Below are positions 57,014 to 64,000 of a stretch of DNA of 64,000 bases, piece by piece; the stretch's first letter is position 1, and every line of letters begins with the position of its first letter. This stretch comes from Cristatella mucedo. Lineage: Eukaryota; Bryozoa; Phylactolaemata; Cristatellidae. A program made the position numbers and the translations under genes. The stretch is taken from positions 250,001-314,000 of the forward strand of contig WPIO01000209.1 in NCBI GenBank assembly GCA_009760855.2, in the 5' to 3' direction. The notes below the pieces were generated by a model. That model made no database searches. It saw only the letters and a list, made by a program, of their open reading frames with translations, and had not been told where the DNA came from.

Positions 57014-58398
57014 CTATAATAATAATAATAATAATAGTGCACTTGATAAAGCGCCCTCAGAGAACTTAATCTCTTTCTAGAAGCTTTACATTTGCTGCAA
57101 AGTGATACGCAATAGAATAGTAAGTAAAATCATGCTTGAAAAACAAACAAAATGAATAACATAGTTAGGGGTTACATGCACTGGGTCAGCATGCAAATGT
57201 GGTTAGTGGCAGCATGAACCGTGTCAGCACGCATAAGCACATCGAGGACGAATCAAAAGGACCCACTAAATGCTGTCCTAAATAGGTATGTTTTTAAGTT
57301 TCTTTTAAATGTGGTCAGGTCAGGGGATGTTCTGATGCAGGTCGGGAGCGAGTTCCAGGCTGTGGGAGCATACGAGCTAAATGCACGGTCTCCAAAGGAT
57401 TTAAGGTTTGTACGAGGTATTTCTAGACTCTTGGATTCCGAAAAGCGAGTGGTACGATGCTTTGCCTGATGGGGTAGTATATCTGAAAGATAGGCTGGAT
57501 CCATTGAATGAAGAGACCTAAAAGTGAGCGACAAAACCTTGAAGTCAATCCGTTGCTTGACTGGTAGCCAGTGCAGGTCGGCGAGAAGTGGAGTAATGTG
57601 GCAACTGCGACGCTCACGACAGACAAGCCTAGCTGCAGAGTTTTGCACCAGCTGCAATCGCTTGATCGCACATGCTGGTAGGCCAGTAAGCACTGAGTTG
57701 CAGAAGTCGAGACGAGATGTCACGAATGCATGGACCAACTTGGTCGTGGTATCCTTATCTAAACAAGCCCTAATTTTAGCAATGCTATGAAGCTGAAAAT
57801 AGGCTGATTTGACTGTGGAGCTGATGTGGTCGTCTAACGAGAGGTCGCTTTGGAATATGACACCTAGATTTCGAGCTGATGCAACTGGAGATATGCTGGC
57901 AGAGCCAATTTTCAAAGTCAGTATTTCCAATTTCTGAATAACACTAGGTTTGCCCATAACTAGTAAGTTAGTTTTATCATCGTTTAGTTTTAGAAAATTT
58001 GCTGCCATCCATGATCGGATGTCATCAATGCATGCAGCAAGTGAGTTGAGAGAATTTGAGGTGCTCGAAGGCTGGGAGGGATCAAAGCAAAGGTACAACT
58101 GAGTGTCATCCGCATAGAAGTGAAAGCCTAGATTGTGCTTGGCAATCACATCAGCGAGAGGGAGAGTATAAACTGTGAAAAGGACCGGACCTAGCACAGA
58201 GCCCTGAGGTACTCCATATTTTAGAGGTACTTCAGATGATCTTTGTCCATTCACGTCAACACTCGGGAGTCTCCCACTGAGATAGGACCTGAACCACTGC
58301 AGAGCAGTGCCAGTGATGCCCAGGCGAGATGAGAGGCGCTCTAGAAGTACTTTGTGATCGATGGTATCAAAAGCTGCCGAAAGATCGAGCAAAACAAG
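57014..58398 (-). mobile_element. LINE-A, youngest copy, intact C-terminal RT half
   Basis: The minus-strand frame is open for 379 codons (58392-57253) without a break. It starts inside RT motif A (LDLSAAFDTIDHKVLL), then PQGSVLGP (residues 62-69), the catalytic [10 protein letters not shown] (YADD at 93-96), FLKLNDDKTNLLVMGKP (133-149), the thumb and C-terminal segment (ARNLGVIFQSDLSLDDHI; HWLPVKQRIDFKVLSLTFR), ending with RTSPDLTTFKRNLK. The 3' UTR and tail (GCGCCCTCAGAGAACTTAAT on the plus strand) end in (TTA)n. No true start codon: the copy is 5'-truncated at 58398, exactly where unit sequence ACTACCTGTTTAATGCTGTC resumes. L2/CR1-like by RT motif spelling and tail; the clade is an inference. 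Confidence 0.93.
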
Positions 58399-58546
58399 AA
58401 ACTACCTGTTTAATGCTGTCCACGATAGGTGATTTTGACTAGTTTCCCTATTAAAGATAAACCTGATGTTTTGTACAAGTCATGAGTGAGTAAGACGCAT
58501 TGGGAGCAAGCTAGCTGGAGTCATGGTTTTCAAATTGACCAGAAGT

Positions 58547-58653
58547 AATAATAATAATAATAATATTGCACTTGATAAAGCGCCCTCAGAGAACTTAATC
58601 TCTTTCTAGGTGCTTTACATTTGCTGCAAAGTGATACGCAATAGAATAGAAGT
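58547..58653 (-). mobile_element. solo LINE-A 3' tail with 6-bp target duplication
   Basis: (TAA)n, then TTGCACTTGATAAAGCGCCC through ATTTGCTGCAAAGTGATACG, flanked by AGAAGT (58541-58546 and 58648-58653). Almost identical over its whole length to the 3' end of 57014-58398, only 1.5 kb away. Unit 2 has the uninterrupted site near 38283. Confidence 0.88.
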
Positions 58654-58704
58654 GTATAAGGTACAAGTTAACAGTGAGTTTCCGAAAGGTTGGTGGCACT
58701 AGAC

Positions 58705-58746
58705 TTAGCCTTAGCCTTAGCCTTAGCCTTAGCCTTAGCCTTAGCC
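58705..58746 (+). repeat. (TTAGCC)7 hexamer array
   Basis: Seven perfect TTAGCC units. The matching places in units 1 and 2 (about 25900 and 38340) have fewer, degenerate units, and unit 0 (13555) has none. Confidence 0.95.
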
Positions 58747-58930
58747 TTGTGTGAGAGTACACCTAATTGGCAGGCTGGAGCCAAATAATAAAGGGATTTA
58801 AAAGGGAGTGATGAAGACTTGAATTTGATGTCTCGCTTGACCGTGAGGGAGTGCAGGTCAGCGATTATCCATGTGACGTGGAATCTTGGACACTGACAAC
58901 GGACAAGCCTAGCTGCAGAGGTATATCTAA

Positions 58931-59101
58931 GGCCACAGGAGAGTTACACGTTTGAACAATATATTTATTTATTTAGAGCTTGAACAGCAATGCAGATCTC
59001 CAAGTGTACCAGAAAAACGAATTGCAACGACATGCACCCATACGCACGCACACACACACACTCACACACACACACACACACACACACATTCATACATACA
59101 C

Positions 59102-59167
<66 letters not shown>

Positions 59168-59304
59168 ACGGCCACAGGAGAGCTAAACGTTTGAGCAATA
59201 TATTTATTTATGTAGAGCTTGAACAGCAATGCAGATCTCCAAGTGTACTAGAAAAACGAATTGCAATGACATGCACCCATATATGCAAACATACATTTAC
59301 ACGT

Positions 59305-59340
<36 letters not shown>

Positions 59341-59342
59341 AC

Positions 59343-59387
<45 letters not shown>

Positions 59388-59405
59388 GTATAATTTATAC
59401 ATGTA
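58931..59405 (+). repeat. 239-bp tandem duplication including CA and TA microsatellites
   Basis: GGCCACAGGAGAG..ACAATATATTTATTTAT..CAGCAATGCAGATCTCCAAG occurs at 58931 and again at 59170, each copy followed by (CA)n (59045-59090 and 59309-59343) and (TA)n (59106-59165 and 59346-59381). Units 1 and 2 have a single copy. Confidence 0.92.
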
Positions 59406-59870
59406 TAATTTGTTTGCTGTAGACCTAGCGATAATAGTCGAATATTTATTTTACAATCTCTCGTCACTGTATGACTTGGATGCAACTTGCCCTATATCGG
59501 ATCAATTAAAGCGATAAATTTTGTTATTGTTGGATTACAGCCTATCAATCGGGAAGTGTGGGACTCGTTGGGCTAATTTTTGCATGTAGAAACTGATCTT
59601 TCATAAGAAACCTTGATTACGGACTAGGATTCTGTCCATGGGATGCTGCTTTCTGACTTAGCACAGTCAATAGTTGTTTGCTCTTCTGCATTCTTAATTA
59701 TTACTACATAGGCTGAATTTTTAAATCTTTCATTTACCTTTCTAAAGAAGAGAATGAAGACTGTAAGTTTTTAATAGTTTGAACCATGTGAAAACTAAGT
59801 TTTCATCGATTATATGAATACCAACAATATGTACATTTAGATTACATTGAGCTGCAAGCAATGTAAGCCT
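59405..59870. repeat. T-block, copy 5
   Basis: TCTCGTCACTGTATGACTTG, GGGATGCTGCTTTCTGACTTAG, TTTAGATTACATTGAGCTGC. Confidence 0.8.
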
Positions 59871-60051
59871 GTTTCATTCAAGCGTTATTATTTGGACGTC
59901 AAATAATTAAACCCGTTTTTATAGAGAACTGAAATTAGGCATATTATTAATAAAATTGCTTCTATACAATTTTTAAAGTGATATTAAAAAATCTCAATGA
60001 AAATTATCGCCTTTAATGTTAATCAAAGAGCAGTTTTAAGTGAATCATGGT

Positions 60052-60052
60052 A

Positions 60053-60109
<57 letters not shown>
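60052..60109. repeat. (TA)n microsatellite at unit boundary
   Basis: Pure TA after TATGTATATA. Confidence 0.97.
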
Positions 60110-60111
<2 letters not shown>

Positions 60112-60184
60112 GTATGTAAGAGCGTATATATGTTTGCATATGTAACCACATTTGTATATTCATGTAAAAAATATATATATATTC

Positions 60185-60770
60185 AAATTGAGTATATTTT
60201 AAAATATTACAGCGATAGCAGGTACTTAAGCCAGTGGAGCTTTACCAGCAGGTGTATTGGGCAAAAACCGGAACTTCCGCTTCATGGACAGGTAGTTATC
60301 AGCTTCCAGCCCTGAAACGGATCTGGAGCAGCACAGCCGTCTCAAAGCTGCTTGTTCCTCGTTGTCTATGCCGGTCGCTTAGAAAACTTTCAAAAACGTC
60401 TATGAGGTTCACCAGGAAAGCTTCGCTGTCTGGCCAGCAGCTACAGGCCTGGCACTCCAGGACTGCCTTACCGATTCCTACGGGTTGTTAGGGTACGTAA
60501 ATACGAAGCTGTAACCTCATAAGCCTCAACGAGTGTTCAGGTTCCCCATCACCACAGCATCCTTGCTGCAATCAGGGGGCACCTTTGCATCAACTATGAC
60601 TGCATCCATGCCATTGTGATTATCAGACCAAACTATCAGTTAGTGGATATGGGTGTGCTTGTTTAGGTGTGTCCGCGTCAGGGTGTATGATGTGCTGCGA
60701 TATAAAAACTCTAATTCGTTATAACAGATCAAAATGATGGAAAATCAACCAATCCTAAGATTAGAAACGG
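60185..60770. repeat. U-block, copy 5
   Basis: CCAGCAGGTGTATTGGGCAA, ACCGGAACTTCCGCTTCATG, GTTCAGGTTCCCCATCACCA. Has a local insertion near 60375-60400 relative to the others. Confidence 0.78.
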
Positions 60771-60999
60771 GAACTCGTTAGGGCAATTCTCCGACGGAAA
60801 TCGTTTGCGTAGCAGCCAGTCTACTCGTCTCTATCTTATCCGGTTATCAGGGTAACGTTCGATTGGAAGTCAAACTTTAAAAAAAATGAATAATCAAAGG
60901 AAAGTAATGCAAAAAGAGGACCAAACGATGGAGTTACAATAAATTTCGTATTTCCACTATAAATTAGGAAACATGTCCCGAATCTCACTCCTAGTTGTG

Positions 61000-61460
61000 A
61001 CACACATGTTGTCCGACTTTAATTATATTAGTTGCTCAGGGAACCACATTATATTTTATACTGATCTCTTGGTACGGTGTGGCTGTCCAGAGTAGTTGAT
61101 TCACTATAGCCTTTTGAGTGGTACCCTACCATGCCCTGAAGCTGATGACTTATTGTTGATGCCGGTTGCAAATAGCAGCAGCAGCAGATAAATGCACCGT
61201 TATAGCAGAACAGTTTGATGAGTATTCGAAGTAGTTCTTGTCTCTTTAGGTTAGGATAGGAGCTTCGGGATGAACTCATCAGTAACCCCCTTGATTATAG
61301 ACGTGTGGTGCCGCAAGGTATTGAGGGACATCGTAAAAGCTGGGCCGCTGCCATCTCTGGGTTGATCTACCGGGTCTCTTCATTCTTCTTGAAAAAGAAG
61401 CTAGAGAAGCGATGAGGTAGATCGTCCTTTTCAACAAAGACCTCTATGCATTCGAGCGTC
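61000..61460 (-). mobile_element. LINE-A linker fragment upstream of LDLa exon 6
   Basis: GCAGCAGCAGATAAATGCAC, GGATAGGAGCTTCGGGATGA, GAAGCTAGAGAAGCGATGAG. Confidence 0.7.
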
Positions 61461-61638
61461 AGGTCTTGGTATCTTTTGATCATCCCTAATTATTTTTAAT
61501 TTCAACAAATTAAAATATTAACATTTGAAAACCATACTTAGCACATAAAGTGATCATAATCATATGAATTCACTTAAAATATCGTTGAAAACTTGGTGGT
61601 GATTTTTGCATGAAAAAATATCTGCTTTCATTCGATAG

Positions 61639-61791
61639 ATCCATCAAGAAAACAAAAGTGCCTTGACAATCCCAGTAATCTGTCACCTGACACATTTTGG
61701 TGTTACACAAGCTATCAGTGTACACATATACGTTACGTATGCGACGGTCGTCAGGATTGTAAAAATGGTGAAGATGAGCAAGATTGTCAAG
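61639..61791 (+). CDS. LDLa exon 6 (long form)
   Basis: 153 bp, phase 1 at both ends: acceptor TTTCATTCGATAG|AT, donor TGTCAAG|GTGAGT. Encodes 51 residues with six cysteines: QKCLDNPSNLSPDTFWC, YQC, YVCDGRQDC, KNGEDEQDC. No ATG precedes it in frame, so it is visible only as an exon. It shares the six extra residues between cysteines 1 and 2 with exon 4 and keeps all acidic Ca2+-site residues. It is the last LDLa exon in the window; the gene continues to the right. Confidence 0.88.
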
Positions 61792-61799
61792 GTGAGTCA

Positions 61800-62460
61800 A
61801 ATTGACTTATCTATGTCAGTTAGGATTTACTTAAGCTGAATTTCGTGAATTAAAGTCTTTCCTATTCTGCTAGGTGTAACTATTGGCAAGACAAACCAGG
61901 TCAGCCCCTTTTATAATTATGATTTACGAAAAGGGGAGCTAATGTTATCCCATGAACCGTGTGTTGGCTACCAATGAGAAACACTTCACTACTGCTGTGT
62001 CTTTAATTTGAAATTAGACAAACAAATTATGTTACTCATGCGAGCAGGTTTCGACTCTCTGTTCAAATGTGTTCAACTTTACACAGCTTCAAACGTCAGC
62101 AGTATACTACCGTCTCCTCAGTTGGGGTTCTCTCACAGCTACATATCTGCAGGTATTCTAGACGTCAACCAGGACACTTTGAAAGTGACCCCATATTGTA
62201 CGTGTTTGTCGTCTCATTTTTATTGTGTATACTATTGACAAAAACGCTCAACAATATTCAGATATAAATTGCGTATATATTGCTTAAATGATTGAATTTT
62301 TTTATCTGAACTGGTTGTAGTTGAATTTTCTGTCAGGAGTAATTATATAAGGTGTATTTGCAAAAAAAATCCAGTCATAGGAATTTTACCTGATTTAAAT
62401 TTTTGCGGCTGACGGTCACCATTTTCGAATATATTTTACTTAAATTAGTGTGTGCAATGC
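61800..62460 (+). repeat. I-block, unit-4 copy
   Basis: CAGTTAGGATTTACTTAAGC, GGCAAGACAAACCAGGTCAG, TCTGCAGGTATTCTAGACGT. The exon-like phase-1 stretch (TTACACAG|CTTCAAACG to TCTGCAG|GTATTC, about 62087-62154) is open here. Confidence 0.85.
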
Positions 62461-62559
62461 AATCTCTTGCAAGCGTCAGTAACTAGCTAAACAACTTCAA
62501 CTTACCCTAATTTCTGACAACGTCAGCTACATAAATCTTTACTTTTGTTTCAATACTTA

Positions 62560-62740
62560 CTTTTTAGCCCATCCTTCATCCGTTACATTGCATACAAACT
62601 GAAGGGTGGACACTACCCTTACAGCCATTTGTATTATCGGAATCACATTCTCACACAGTTTAGTTTAAATTAAAAGTGAAATGACAGTCAATGTTTACAC
62701 TCCTCCTATAAAACTCGACAGGATGCATCTGATTAAGCAA
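62560..62740 (-). repeat. minus-strand cassette, copy 8
   Basis: Minus strand: CCTGTCGAGTTTTATAGGAG, GACTGTCATTTCAC, GAATGTGATTCCGATAATAC, AAATGGCTGTAAGGGTAGTG. Two stops in the frame open at 17600. Confidence 0.5.
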
Positions 62741-62839
62741 CTACAACAGATTTAAGAGGTCGCACTCTCAATGGCAACGAAATTTCCTGGCTAGAAGCCA
62801 CGTGCACCGAGCGAGCCCACAAACGTTCGGCGGTCTGGC

Positions 62840-62985
62840 ACTGTAGCTCTGGTAACTGCTCTGTGAGCTCTAAGCTCTGGAGATTAGCTTATCTCAGCTC
62901 AGATTAGCTTAGCTTAAATTAGCTAATCTCAAACTGTAACCTCTGCTAACTGCTCTTAGAGCTCTAAGTGCTCTAGCGACTCTGT
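62840..62985. repeat. AGCTTA-rich low-complexity segment
   Basis: TTATCTCAGCTCAGATTAGC, TTAGCTTAAATTAGC; as in the other units. Confidence 0.55.
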
Positions 62986-62989
62986 GAAC

Positions 62990-63760
62990 AAAATCCAAAC
63001 TGGCTCTAAAGCTACTCACTCGGCAGAGTAAGCATTGCTTAGAGTATACAACAACCTTATAAGGAATGCGAACATGGGTAGCGTGTCAATGCTTGTTGTG
63101 CTCAATCTTTCGGCTGCTTTCGATTCTATTGATCACAAAGTTCTTCTGGCGCTCCTCTCAACTCGCCTGGATATCTCTGACGCTGCTCTGCAATGGTTCA
63201 GGTACCATCTCAGTTGGGAGACTCTGGAGTATTCACCGGACCTGATAAAGATCATCTGAGGTCCCTCTGAAATATTGGGTACCTCAGGGCTCCATGCTAA
63301 GTCCAGTTATTTTAACGGTTTTGGCTCTCACTCATGCTGGTGTGATTCCCATGCATAATCTAGGCTTTCTCTTCTTAGCTGATGACACTCAGTTCTACCT
63401 TTGCTTTGAACCCTCCCAGCTTACGCCCACCTCGAATTCTTGCAACTCACTACCTGAATTCATTGTAGACTATATCAAAAATATTGCAGCAAATTTTTCG
63501 AAATAAACAATTATAAAACTGGAGATTTCTTAAAACTACACAATAATAAAACTGACTTACTAATTTTGGGCTAAGCCGCTGTGATTCAGGAGATGAAAAG
63601 GCTGGAGCTCAAAATAAGCTCGGCCAGCATATGGCCTGTTGATTCAGCTTCCCACAGATACATGCTACTTCTTTTCTGGGAAACTTGGACTGGCAGTTTA
63701 GTAGCAAAGACCCACGCCTTCAAATGAGCGTAAGATTGGTTCAGTTTTTTTACGACCTCT
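62990..63760 (+). mobile_element. LINE-A RT fragment, plus strand, unit-4 copy
   Basis: LLRVYNNLIRNANMGSVSM, VLNLSAAFDSIDHKVLLAL (motif A with the first Asp changed to Asn), then LFLADDTQFYLCF (YADD changed to LADD). Nonfunctional. Confidence 0.88.
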
Positions 63761-63877
63761 TGTGATTATTATCAATTTTTCTATAACCTATTAAAATCAG
63801 GTCTTGTGGGACACTTTCAGTGAATGGGTTGCCGGCTATGACCCAATACAAGCAATCGGATGTCAGCCATTAGGATC

Positions 63878-64000
63878 CTTGGTGGTTTGGCATAGTGTTT
63901 AAGATGGTTCCTTCGGTCAATGTCTAGCTGAAATCTTAGTTTCTAGCCCCACGGAATGTGTGAAGCACCTGAATAGAGATTTGGTTATTTTGCGGCACCA
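63878..64000 (+). mobile_element. SINE-1, unit-4 copy a, cut by window end
   Basis: GGTGGTTTGGCATAGTGTTTAAG, TAGTTTCTAGCCCC, GAAGCACCTGAATAGAGAT, TTTTGCGGCACC. Confidence 0.75.

Larger units (their letters stand above)
56640..58930 (-). mobile_element. LINE-A 3' portion, unit-3 end copy, interrupted
   Basis: Old copy as at 25335-26110, split by two younger LINE-A insertions (57014-58398 and 58547-58653). Confidence 0.8.

Noticed and set aside
57253-58392. Longest open frame in the window as a host gene
   Set aside because: It starts inside RT motif A, has the YADD box and LINE C-terminus, and ends in a LINE 3' tail; it is a truncated retrotransposon, not a host gene.

Overview
This is eukaryotic, almost certainly metazoan (invertebrate-like) DNA: AT-rich, dense in TA/CA/CT microsatellites, packed with decayed non-LTR retrotransposons (LINEs) and tRNA-derived SINEs, with short exons bounded by GT-AG splice sites. 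I cannot name the species. There is no prokaryotic gene organisation, rRNA, CRISPR array or convincing functional tRNA gene.

The one host gene I can support runs left to right and leaves the window on the right. It starts with a signal-peptide exon (8191-8278) that ends in phase 1. Six separate exons follow, each symmetric (phase 1 at both ends) and each encoding one LDL-receptor class A (LDLa) repeat: 11494-11619, 16504-16638, 28531-28665, 41195-41347, 43596-43730 and 61639-61791. All splice to each other in frame, predicting a secreted or membrane ectodomain made of serial LDLa modules. A broken second copy of the signal exon lies at 6360-6451 inside a duplication of about 0.8 kb.

From about 9 kb onward the window is a tandem segmental-duplication array. 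Each full unit is about 12 kb and delivers one LDLa exon. Exon spacing is 12.0 kb (exons 2 to 3), 12.7 kb (3 to 4), 2.4 kb (4 to 5, a unit missing most of its length) and 18.0 kb (5 to 6, a unit enlarged by insertions). A full unit reads: TA microsatellite; U-block (conserved, unidentified); reversed fragment of LINE family A; LDLa exon; I-block (downstream intron); C-K-G cassette on the minus strand; LINE-A reverse-transcriptase fragment on the plus strand; SINE-1; a second, older I-block and cassette; a long decayed LINE-A on the minus strand; a second SINE-1 split by LINE family B; C-block; another LINE-A 3' portion; CA/TA microsatellites; T-block. In this annotation U, I, S, C and T are names for conserved non-coding blocks, not known elements.

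Two LINE families dominate. Family A is L2/CR1-like, has a 3' end of the form GTAAAGCGCC...GGGCGCTTTATCAAGTGCA followed by (TTA)n, and its youngest copy (57014-58398) keeps an intact RT half. Family B is related but distinct; one copy (33385-34352) shows a textbook twin-priming inversion. SINE-1 ends in a tail resembling that of LINE-A and was probably mobilised by it. The part left of 8 kb is a patchwork of old LINE fragments and simple repeats without a recognisable gene.
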